Below are positions 6,727 to 14,496 of a stretch of DNA of 40,683 nucleotides, in pieces. The notes under the pieces were generated by a model. The model made no database searches, was not told the DNA's origin, and was given only the letters and a program-made list of their open reading frames with translations. The stretch covers positions 1 through 40,683 of the forward strand of contig JBEKFQ010000029.1 in the NCBI GenBank assembly GCA_050013235.1. The letters run 5' to 3'. The first letter of the stretch is position 1, and every line of letters begins with the position of its first letter. This DNA comes from RH-AL1 sp050013235. GTDB lineage: Bacteria > Pseudomonadota > Alphaproteobacteria > Rhizobiales > Beijerinckiaceae. Made by a program: the position numbers and the translations under genes.

Positions 6727-7596
6727 CTATTTCGTGAGCTGCGCGCGGATAGCGAGTAACTCCGCCCGGCGCGCGGCGCTCGTCTCGGGATAGGACATTT
6801 TAAGGTCCTCGAATGTATCGAGGATAATCTGAGACACGATCAGCCGGGCAGTCTCTTTGTCGTCGGCGGGAACCACGTACCAGGGCGACTCGGCGGTGCT
6901 CGTCGCGCTGAGGCATTGTTCGTAGGCCTTCATGTAGTGTTTCCAGAATTTCCGCTCTTCAATGTCCGCAAGGCTGAACTTCCAATTCTTCTCCGGCTCG
7001 TCGATGCGCTGCAAAAACCGCTTCCGTTGCTCCTCCTCCGAGAGGTGGAGATAGAATTTGACGATGCGGGTACCGTTCTTGTGGAGGTGCTTCTCCAAAT
7101 CCTTGATCGAACGATAACGGTCATGCCAGAGCGACTGATCATCGTGATCCGCGCCGGGGACCCCCTCGGTTTCGAGAATCTCCGGATGCACCCGGACGAT
7201 GAGGACTTCCTCGTAATAGGACCGGTTGAAGATGCCGATCCGTCCGCGTTCCGGCAGGTCGCGCGTCGTGCGCCACAGAAAGTCGTGTTCCAATTCGGCG
7301 GCGCTAGGATGTTTGAAGCTGAAAACCTGGCAGCCCTGGGGGTTGACCCCGGACATCACGTGCCTGATGGCGCCATCTTTTCCCGCCGCATCCATGGCCT
7401 GAAAAATCAGCAGGACGGCATAGCGATTGGTCGCATAGAGCAGCTGCTGTTGCAAACTCAGTTGCACAACGTGTTCTTCCAGAAGCTTTTTGTATTGCTC
7501 CTTGGATTCGTACACGGCATCGACTTTAACCGGCCACTTTTTCAGGTCGACCTCGTCGCCCTCTCGCACCTGAAAATCCTTTGAATTGACCTTCAT
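6727..7596 (-). CDS. ppk2: Polyphosphate kinase 2 (PPK2)
   Basis: A 289-residue cytosolic enzyme of the PPK2 family, which moves phosphate between polyphosphate and nucleotides. Family marks are FQAMDAAGKDGAIRHVMSGV (Walker A, about residues 65-84), then NPQGCQVFSFKHPS, GIFNRSYYEEVLIVRVHP (Walker B region, about 121-138), and the basic lid RKRFLQRIDEPEKNWKFS. A single domain of this length with SGVNPQG resembles class III enzymes, which phosphorylate both AMP and ADP, but class assignment by eye is uncertain. The gene follows the H+-ATPase on the same strand, separated by a palindromic repeat. It would let stored polyphosphate refill ATP when respiration is limited. Confidence 0.9.
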   Translation of the reverse strand: MKVNSKDFQVREGDEVDLKKWPVKVDAVYESKEQYKKLLEEHVVQLSLQQQLLYATNRYAVLLIFQAMDAAGKDGAIRHVMSGVNPQGCQVFSFKHPSAAELEHDFLWRTTRDLPERGRIGIFNRSYYEEVLIVRVHPEILETEGVPGADHDDQSLWHDRYRSIKDLEKHLHKNGTRIVKFYLHLSEEEQRKRFLQRIDEPEKNWKFSLADIEERKFWKHYMKAYEQCLSATSTAESPWYVVPADDKETARLIVSQIILDTFEDLKMSYPETSAARRAELLAIRAQLTK

Positions 7597-7669
7597 CGCT
7601 ATCCTTTCGATTCCAGAGCGTGGTTACATTAGATTGAGCGGCAATCACGCTTAGAGTCTTTGTCTCGAC

Positions 7670-7712
7670 GCATGATCTTATTTGAAAAGTCTACAACTTT
7701 CCGGGATCATGC
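7670..7712. repeat. Rhizobiales-type palindromic intergenic repeat
   Basis: The minus strand begins GCATGATCCCGGAAAGTTG and ends GATCATGC; the 8-bp outer arms are exact complements. From memory this matches the GAGCATGATC...GGAAA...GATCATGC repeats scattered between genes in many Rhizobiales. It sits between the ATPase and ppk2 and touches the ATPase stop codon (7714-7716). It may act as a transcript stabiliser or terminator. Confidence 0.7.
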
Positions 7713-7713
7713 T

Positions 7714-10098
7714 CTAGGCGATCCTAAGACGGCGAAATAGCGGAACCTTCACCAAATCCAAAATGACGGCGAAGGCGATAGCCGCGGCAAGCGTGCCGGC
7801 CACGATCCAGGCCGGCAAAGGCGTCATCGCAATTCCACCGATGGCTAAAATCGAAGCAATCGTAATATCGGCGATGGACGAAAAAACGAGCCACAAGCTT
7901 GGGCGAGAGGACCACAGATGACGCCGCTCACGATTGGTATAGGTCGTCGCTTGGTTGCCAAACACGATGACGACAAAAGCAAACGTCCTTAAGGCGTCAA
8001 TGCCGAGGCCCATCCCGTAGGCGCCGAAAGCAAGGATGGATGTGCAAAAGACCAGCTCGCCAATTCCCATGCTGACGCCCGCGATCGTCAAATTGCCGAT
8101 CTGCCACGCATTCGGCATCGGCGACGGCCGGACATTGTCTGTCGTCAACGCCATGCCGAGAAAGTCGCCGGTGATCATGATGAGGACCATGAGCAAAGGC
8201 GTCAGGATCGCATGCCCCGTCATGATCAAGCCAACTGCCAGGAAGAGGACTTGCACGGTCTTCTTGGTGATGGAGTTCAGCGCGTAACTTAGGATGCGTT
8301 GGAAGGTCACGCGACCTTCCTTGACGGCGGCGACGATGCCGGCGAGGCCGGGCTCGGTCAGCACCATGCCAGCGGCCGACTTGGCGACATCGGTCGCCGT
8401 CGAGACCGCGATACCGATCTGCGCCTGGCGCAGTGCAGGGGCGTCATTAGCCCCGTCGCCGCACATCCCGGTTGTATGACCGCTCGTCTGGAACGCCTTG
8501 ACGAGCTTGTACTTATCCTCAGGCAGGACACCGGCGAAGACCGCGTACTCCTCGGGACGGACAACATCGGGGATTGGCCCCGGCGGACAGATGGCGCCCT
8601 CGAGCCCCACTGCCTTGGCGACGATGGCCGCGGTCGCCGGCGCGTCGCCCGTGACCATCACGGTGCGCACACCTAACCCATGCAGTTCGGAGACGAGCGC
8701 CGCCGAGTCCGCGCGAGGCGGATCACTGAGCGCGATGAGCCCTGCCAGCCTCATTGCCGCGGCCGGTCCGGCGGCGACAGCCAGCACTCTGAAACCCTTT
8801 TCCTCGAGCTGCTTCGCCGCCGCGTTCGCGGCTACCGATGATGGCGCTAAAGCGATGACCGCGCCAAAAGCCCCTTTTACAATACGTTGCGTCCCACCGC
8901 CCGGGTCCGTCGCCGTCGCCTCGGACATTTTATTCGCCGGATCGAAGGGGGTGAACGTGACCACGCTTGGGGCGCCGGAGAGAGCCTTGTTCGTCGCGGC
9001 TGCCGCGCGAATGGCTCCATCGACCGGGTCCTGCCCGCCATCCGAACTGGCTAGCGCGGCTAGCCCCAGAACATGCGCCTCGTCGAAACCAGGCATGGGA
9101 TGAACCGACGTCACCGTGAGCTCATTGCGTGTCAACGTGCCTGTCTTGTCGGCGCACAAGACATCCATTGTTGCCACTTCATCCACTGCGGAAAGCCGGG
9201 TCGGAAGGACACCCAGCTTAGCCAATGCCCGCGCGCCAAGAGCCGACGCGAGAGTGAAGGTGGCCGGCAGCGCGACCGGTATCGATGCGAGGACAGCCGT
9301 CAGGACGAGGGGGATGATTTCGGCGAACGGCATCCTGAGAAAGACGGCATAGGCCACGAGACCCGCGATGACGACGCCGTTGAACGCGGCGAGATTGCGC
9401 ACCACGTGCAGAACCGCCTTCTGCTGAGTACTTACAACATGGGCATTGCGCACAAGCTCCGCGGTGCGGCCGAACTTGGTGCGTGCGCCGGTCGCGGTGA
9501 CTTCCGCCACTGCCTCGCCTCGCCGGACCAGGGCCCCTGCATAGGTCTGCACACCCGCGCCGGCTTCGATGGGGATCGATTCGCCGGTGAGCATGGACTG
9601 GTCGAGCAGGACTTCTCCTTCGGTGATGTGCACATCCGCGGCAACCACACTACCTAGGGAAAGTTTCACCACGTCGCCCGGCACTAGCTCAGCGGCGGGG
9701 ACGGTTTTCCATGCGCCGTCGCGGCGGACCGAAGCGTTCAGCGCGAGCCGTGACCTCAGCGCGGCAAGGGTCGCCTGGGCACGGCTCTCTTGGAACAGCC
9801 CGAGTGCGGCATTGAACACCAGGAGCCCCGCGATAATCGCTGCCTCGATATATTTACCGAGTCCCAACTGAAGCACGATCGCGGCCTCGAGCATCCACGG
9901 AACCGGCGCCCAGAATTTTTCAACCGCCATGCGCAACGGATGCACGCTCGTATCCGGCACCGCGTTTGGGCCGAACTTCTCCAACCGGCCGTGGGCCTCG
10001 CCGCTCGTCAGGCCGTTCAGCGAACCAACATCGGCGGTACTTGCCGATTTCGGCGGTGAAGTACTTTCGGCGGATAGCTTCATGGCCATGGTGCTCAT
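7714..10098 (-). CDS. Plasma-membrane type H+-ATPase (P-type, class III)
   Basis: A 794-residue P-type ATPase without heavy-metal-binding domains. Visible parts: N-terminal actuator lead-in (NGLTSGEAHGRLEKFGPNA), first membrane pair near PWMLEAAIVLQLGLGKYIEA, TGES loop (MLTGESIPIEAGAG), phosphorylation site CADKTGTLTRNE (Asp near residue 317), nucleotide domain, MVTGDAPATA, hinge GDGANDAPALRQAQIGIAVS (about 545), and a C-terminal membrane bundle. The class III layout suggests proton export powered by ATP. Prokaryotic members are rare relative to F-type ATPases; a role in pH homeostasis or recharging the membrane potential without respiration is inferred. It lies downstream of fabI and upstream of ppk2 on the same strand. 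A broken copy of its 5' end is at 4093-4341. Confidence 0.9.
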   Translation of the reverse strand: MSTMAMKLSAESTSPPKSASTADVGSLNGLTSGEAHGRLEKFGPNAVPDTSVHPLRMAVEKFWAPVPWMLEAAIVLQLGLGKYIEAAIIAGLLVFNAALGLFQESRAQATLAALRSRLALNASVRRDGAWKTVPAAELVPGDVVKLSLGSVVAADVHITEGEVLLDQSMLTGESIPIEAGAGVQTYAGALVRRGEAVAEVTATGARTKFGRTAELVRNAHVVSTQQKAVLHVVRNLAAFNGVVIAGLVAYAVFLRMPFAEIIPLVLTAVLASIPVALPATFTLASALGARALAKLGVLPTRLSAVDEVATMDVLCADKTGTLTRNELTVTSVHPMPGFDEAHVLGLAALASSDGGQDPVDGAIRAAAATNKALSGAPSVVTFTPFDPANKMSEATATDPGGGTQRIVKGAFGAVIALAPSSVAANAAAKQLEEKGFRVLAVAAGPAAAMRLAGLIALSDPPRADSAALVSELHGLGVRTVMVTGDAPATAAIVAKAVGLEGAICPPGPIPDVVRPEEYAVFAGVLPEDKYKLVKAFQTSGHTTGMCGDGANDAPALRQAQIGIAVSTATDVAKSAAGMVLTEPGLAGIVAAVKEGRVTFQRILSYALNSITKKTVQVLFLAVGLIMTGHAILTPLLMVLIMITGDFLGMALTTDNVRPSPMPNAWQIGNLTIAGVSMGIGELVFCTSILAFGAYGMGLGIDALRTFAFVVIVFGNQATTYTNRERRHLWSSRPSLWLVFSSIADITIASILAIGGIAMTPLPAWIVAGTLAAAIAFAVILDLVKVPLFRRLRIA

Positions 10099-10160
10099 CT
10101 CCAGTCCTCTTTGGACACGTGCTGCGTGCCGTTCCGCGCCGTCAGACAGTACGTGTTCCT

Positions 10161-10188
10161 GCCGGCTGCCGAAATGCCGCCAGCCGGC
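10161..10188 (-). terminator. Hairpin in the fabI-ATPase gap
   Basis: GCCGGCTG and CAGCCGGC form a perfect 8-bp stem around a 12-nt loop, 10 bp after the fabI stop. No T-tract follows, so it is more likely an attenuator, Rho-linked or processing hairpin than a complete intrinsic terminator. Confidence 0.45.
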
Positions 10189-10197
10189 ATGCCGCCA

Positions 10198-10962
10198 TTA
10201 GCCCACGACGTGATAGCCGCCGTCGACGTAGGCGATATTTCCAGTAATCGCCTTGGCGGCGTCGCTAACCAGGAAAGCGGCGTAGGCGCCAACGTCATCG
10301 AGCGTCACCAATCTGTGCTCGGGTGCCTCACGGACCGCGCGCTCCAGAAGCTCGTCGAAATGCTCAATTCCGGAAGCCGCGCGGGTTTTCACCGGACCCG
10401 GCGACAATGCGTTGACACGGATCCCCGCCGGCCCGAGTTCCACGGCCATATAGCGAACCACGGCTTCTAGCGCTGCCTTCACCGCACCCATGACGTTGTA
10501 ATGTGCGATCGCTTTTTCAGCGCCATAATAACTCATGGCAAGCAAGCAGCCGCCCGTTGTCATCAGCGGTTCGCTAAGCTTCGCCATCCGCAGGAAGGAT
10601 TGAACGGAGACCTCCATGGCGAGGGAAAATCCCTCGGCCGAGCAATCCGTGACCCGTCCTTGCAAATCTTCCTTGCGAGCATAAGCGATTGAGTGCTGCG
10701 CGAAGTCGAGACGGCCCCAGTGCTTGGCGATGCGCTCATAAACCGCCTCGAGTTGGCCAGGCACGGTGACATCGCACGGCATGAAGATCGCGCTCTGCAG
10801 CGCTTCCGCCAGCGGACGCACATAGGGCTCCGCCTTGGCGTTGATATAGGTAATCGCCAGTTCGGCGCCCGCCGCGCGGAAATGCCGGGCGCAACCATGG
10901 GCAAGGCTATGCTCATTGGCGATGCCGATAATAAGGCCTTTTTTGCCGCTCAGCATGGTCAT
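10198..10962 (-). CDS. fabI: FabI-type enoyl-ACP reductase (accessory copy)
   Basis: A 254-residue short-chain dehydrogenase of the FabI subgroup. The nucleotide-binding start is GLIIGIANEHSLAHGCARHF (the I-A-N/D-x-x-S-x-A-x-G form typical of FabI rather than GxxxGxG). The catalytic Y-x6-K is present twice over: SYYGAEKAIAHYNVMGAVKA. The end SPGPVKTRAASGIEHFDELL and ITGNIAYVDGGYHVVG fit as well. It reduces enoyl-ACP with NAD(P)H in fatty acid synthesis. AGGAG lies 6 nt before the ATG. It sits 93 bp after the broken DUF3141 gene. In many rhizobia a second fabI follows DUF3141-pta-ackA, so this looks like the surviving end of that set, and its role may be in the accessory fermentation/PHA pathway rather than housekeeping. 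Confidence 0.85.
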   Translation of the reverse strand: MTMLSGKKGLIIGIANEHSLAHGCARHFRAAGAELAITYINAKAEPYVRPLAEALQSAIFMPCDVTVPGQLEAVYERIAKHWGRLDFAQHSIAYARKEDLQGRVTDCSAEGFSLAMEVSVQSFLRMAKLSEPLMTTGGCLLAMSYYGAEKAIAHYNVMGAVKAALEAVVRYMAVELGPAGIRVNALSPGPVKTRAASGIEHFDELLERAVREAPEHRLVTLDDVGAYAAFLVSDAAKAITGNIAYVDGGYHVVG

Positions 10963-11055
10963 GACATTCTCCTGAATTGGAACGGCTTCGGCCTAGTGCA
11001 TTCTCTTTTCCGACCTTGATGAAATCGACGCCTTCTCCGGCGAGCCAAACCCGTC

Positions 11056-13340
11056 TCAGTGCAACACAGCATCCGGCTTTGCGGCCGCACTGGCGCCGGG
11101 ACGGCGCCCGGAGGCCGGAGGCGTCACTAGCTGTTCAACCGGAATGGCCAGAACCTCCGATAACCGGGCCAGGCGCTCACCTTCCTCCGCTGTGAGCCTG
11201 TCGCCCGCGCTGGCGATCGCGCGCACCTGCTTCAGCAATTTCTTCCGTGCGTCCGCCTCCGGCACAAGGGACGGAAGCACCGTTACCGCGCGCTCGGGCT
11301 CTAACTGGAGTATGAAGAACTGGTTCCGCACCAGAACCTTGAATTCGGCGAGCGACAGCCCCATGACTTGTTGACGCGCGACATTCAACGCGAGGGCGCA
11401 GCGCTGGTCGAGCATCCGGCCGGCAGCGACGACGTACAACACCGCACGTGTCAGGGCCTCGTCGAACCCTCCTGTCCCCAGCATCGCAGCGTACGCGGCC
11501 GTCTGGGCCTGCCGTGCCGCCAGCTTTTCGGACGACGTGCCGAGGACCGGGCGAACGACGCTATCCGCATCGATGCCGAGGAATGCCTGGACGAACGGCG
11601 AGCTATAGAACCCGAAGAAGATCTTCTCTCCCCATTTGTCGCGCGCATCGCGGTACGCGTCCAGGGCCGTCGTGATCTCGCCGGAAATCTGCGTCTGCAG
11701 CGTGAGGAACGGATTATCCGCCGCCACCGGCTTACGCGCCGCTGCCGCCCCGGCCGCCAACTTCTGTATGCCCTTCATCCAGGGATTTCTGTCCGCGAAC
11801 ATGGTGTAGCTGAGTCTGAGCGGATTCAGGGCTCGCGCGAGATCCGCCGCCGGCTGGTTGGCGAGCGCACGCACCAAAGGCTGCATGAAGGTGCGATAAA
11901 GCGAGAGGTTCACTTCGGAGAGTCGAGCCACGGTGGCGAAGGCGCGGTCGTCCTCGGGGCGATTGCGCCCGAGTGCGCGAATGTCATCGAGCGAGCGAGC
12001 TTCGAAGCGGGCAATCCAGTCGCCGGTGATGAAGCCCGCCGCAGGCACATTGGCTGGCCGCGGCGAAATAACCATTTCATAGAGACCGGGAGCGAGACAA
12101 TCGATGACGTCGATCAGCTGCACGAACTCCTCGTCCTCCTTCGCACCCACCTTGGCGGAGACGAAGATGGCGAGATGTCCAATTTCCTGGCTCACGCAAT
12201 ACACGATCGTTTGCCCCGTGGCGCGGATATCATCGGCGTCCCGATACAGATCGAGGATCCAGCCGAGCGTCTGCGGTGGCGGACTGATATTGTCGACCAT
12301 CGAGGTGAACACGATGACCGGCGACGTGATGCTGCGAAGATCGTCCCATTGCGCGACTGGAGCTCATTGCGGGTCAACTTGTCGCCAATGAACAGGTTAT
12401 CCACCAAGAACTGCAGTTCGCCGCCGTTCATCTGGATGAAGTCTCCCCACCATTTTTCGAACTTGAGATAGCGCGCCGCGTCCGTGTCGATGTGCGTGTA
12501 GACCTCGTATTGTTTACCCCACAACCAATTTGCCGGGTTCAGAATGCCGAAGTTCAGGATCAATCCCGTCCCGTCGATTTTTCCGTTGCCGAGATCGCTA
12601 GTCAATGCGGTAAGCCAGCTGCCGCCGAGGAGGCCACCGGCATAACGCATCGGGTTTTTTCCGTGCACGCCCTGCCAGAACGACATCGGCGAGCCCGCGA
12701 CCAAGCAAGGCCCGAACAGGTCCGGTCTCAATATGGCCACCATAAGGGTCTGATAACCCGCCTGGCAGTTGCCGATGGCAAAGAGACGCGGCGCTTCTGG
12801 ATGGAGTTCGGCCACGCGCTCGAAGAAACTCACCTGCCCTTCGACAACATCCAGGAACTGCTGGCCGGGGACAGGCGTCGCCCCAAAGCCGATGAAATAG
12901 ACCGGATGGCCCGCATTGAGGGCATCGCCGATCTCGCTCTCCGCCTTGAAACCACCGACGCCCGGCCCCTGGCCGGCCCGCGGGTCAATCACCACGACAG
13001 GGCGCTTGCGCGGATCGATTACAATCCCTGCTGGCGGGACAATGCGCGAAAGCGTGTAGTTCATTGGCCGGGGCAGCGACCGGCCGTCCATCAGCGCCTC
13101 ATGGCCGAAGCCCAACACCGTTGCCATCGGCCGCGATGTGATCTCGATTTCTTCGTTGCCACGTTGGCGCAGCAAATCCAGAAAGAGAACGCTGCGCTGG
13201 AATGCATCGATCGCGTATTCGGGCCAGGCCGTCATGACGCTCTTCGGCGAGAGTGCTACGTGATCCGGAAACGCTGACGAAGGATCCCCTGAATCCGGAA
13301 TTTCCAATACCGGATTCGATACCAATTGAACTGACACCAT
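11056..13340 (-). pseudogene. DUF3141 (PHA synthase-like) gene interrupted by one frameshift
   Basis: Two overlapping minus-strand frames make one DUF3141 protein of about 760 residues. The first (from 13340, AGGAG upstream) encodes the hydrolase part: MATVLGFGHEALMDGRSLPR, VVVIDPRAGQGPGVGGFKAE, IGNCQAGYQTLMVAILRPDL (nucleophile Cys in GNCQAG) and RYLKFEKWWGDFIQMNGGEL. After KLTRNELQ, near 12350-12365, the reading moves to the other frame, which continues QWDDLRSITSPVIVFTSMVD and GQTIVYCVSQEIGHLAIFVS (with the His) down to 11056. A one-base change restores the whole. Either the gene is newly dead or the base is a sequencing error; both halves are otherwise intact. Alternatively the second half may be made separately from an internal start. 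Confidence 0.8.
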
Positions 13341-13477
13341 CTCAATCTCCTAAGGGAGGTTCGTCTGCTTCGGCATGAGACGGCGTCCTTCGCGTCCCGC
13401 TCGACAAACCAAACACGAAGGCCGGGTGCGGCCATGAGATTGGCCGTACGCGCGTATCGGCTAGCGACGGGACTCTA

Positions 13478-13498
13478 TCCGGAGGTCACTCCTCCGGA
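13478..13498. promoter_or_regulatory. Perfect inverted repeat next to a FixJ-like box
   Basis: TCCGGAGG-TCACT-CCTCCGGA is an exact 8-bp inverted repeat with a 5-nt centre. It lies 5 bp from the FixJ-like box at 13503-13517, upstream of the DUF3141 gene. It could be an operator or an early hairpin in the leader. Confidence 0.45.
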
Positions 13499-13502
13499 CA
13501 GG

Positions 13503-13517
13503 CTCGGAAACTACTCA
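13503..13517 (-). promoter_or_regulatory. FixJ-like box, exact copy (TGAGTAGTTTCCGAG)
   Basis: The minus strand reads TGAGTAGTTTCCGAG, an exact match to the motif. It is oriented toward the DUF3141-fabI-ATPase run, 163 bp before the DUF3141 start at 13340. Confidence 0.7.
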
Positions 13518-13624
13518 GCGTCTTCTCTGCAGGAAGACGTTCCCGGCACGAGTCGCGAGCGAACAAGATGCGCGGATTGCGGTCTCAAGAAAAATCATTG
13601 AACGGCAGGACCGCCGATGACAAC

Positions 13625-13882
13625 TCAGTACCGGCAATGACGATGGCCGTAACTGTTGTAATAGCATCGGTGATGGTAGCCCGGCCGGATCCCAAGAGCG
13701 CCATTCACGGTCCCAACGCCCGCGCCAATCGCGCCGCCGACGACCGCGCCGACCGGCCCGGCATCGCGTTCACCTTCATGCGCCCCTTCCCTCGCTCCGT
13801 TGACGAGGCCCTGAGCTTGCGCGCCGAGCGGCAGACAAGCGATGGCAAAAAGACTGCCGGCGAGAACGAAGTTTAATTTCAT
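13625..13882 (-). CDS. Small secreted glycine-zipper protein
   Basis: An 85-residue protein with a signal peptide (MKLNFVLAGSLFAIACLPLG, cleavage near AQA). The motif REGAHEGERDAGPVGAVVGG and a glycine-zipper-like GAIGAGVGTVNGALG follow, and then a short aromatic/His tail YHHRCYYNSYGHRHCRY. AGGAGA precedes the ATG by about 8 nt. The first 60 residues resemble the DUF1236 gene product at 4414-4827, but the DUF1236 domain is absent and replaced by the Tyr/His/Cys tail, which could bind metal. Export to the periplasm is likely; the function is unknown. Confidence 0.75.
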   Translation of the reverse strand: MKLNFVLAGSLFAIACLPLGAQAQGLVNGAREGAHEGERDAGPVGAVVGGAIGAGVGTVNGALGIRPGYHHRCYYNSYGHRHCRY

Positions 13883-13985
13883 CCAAATGTCTCCTCAGGA
13901 AAGCAGTCATCAATATATGACGCGCCAGACGCGCCCGGCAAGTGCCATCAAGACAATTATTTTCCAGAATTTTTGTTTACGAAAC

Positions 13986-13999
13986 TTGGTGTTTATCAA
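13986..13999. promoter_or_regulatory. Near-consensus FNR/FixK box
   Basis: TTGGT-GTTT-ATCAA matches TTGAT-N4-ATCAA at nine of ten positions. It is 104 bp upstream of the small secreted protein gene starting at 13882 (minus strand). In the other direction the next gene is 500 bp away. Confidence 0.4.
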
Positions 14000-14279
14000 T
14001 TACAACCACGCGCGTTAGGTAGGTGCTCAGGTAAAACGGGCCATCTGCGGAACAAATTTGCCAAATTGGCATGGACATATCGAAATACTTCTTTCGGATT
14101 CACGGGGAAACGCCGGCGCGAAAGAAGTTTCTCGCAATAAGCCGCAACACAAGGAGATAATGACGTTTTTCGAGAAGTTCGCGCTGGTCCGTCCCCTGAA
14201 AAGGGGGCTTCCCTGAAATATGTTCTTTTTACCAAGATGCATCGCCGCTAGCAGCCCCCAGTGGGACGATGTCCGAACA

Positions 14280-14294
14280 TGAGTATTTTCCGAG
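14280..14294 (+). promoter_or_regulatory. FixJ-like box, exact copy (TGAGTATTTTCCGAG)
   Basis: Exact match to TGAGTAnTTTCCGAG on the plus strand, 203 bp before the ATG of the large Spy-like gene at 14497. The 600-bp gap 13883-14496 holds this site, a near-FixK box and a structured leader; I see no protein gene in it. Confidence 0.7.
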
Positions 14295-14323
14295 TCTAAC
14301 ATCGCAAGATAGATCCCGGATAA

Positions 14324-14380
14324 CGTAACTGGAATCTGGAAACCCCGGTGTTTCTGGCTTCGCGGCCCAGTCCAGTTACG
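14324..14380 (+). other. Long stem-loop in the leader of the Spy-like gene
   Basis: CGTAACTGG at 14324-14332 pairs perfectly with CCAGTTACG at 14372-14380. Inside, GAAAC and GTTTC can form a second stem around CCCGGT. It starts 30 bp after the FixJ-like box, so it should be in the 5' leader of the mRNA. It may be a regulatory or stability structure. Confidence 0.35.
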
Positions 14381-14496
14381 CTGGCCGTACGAGGCCAAGC
14401 GCTTCGAGCTGGCAATGAACTAACAAAGACCCCGGACCACCCGATGAGGGCTGGCCACCGGGGCCGTGACGAGACCTGTGAGAGAAAGAAGTTGCC

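Noticed and set aside
6312..6737. Plus-strand frame of 141 codons
   Set aside because: No domain in this frame; it runs over a FixJ-like box and the kinase relic, which is in other frames.
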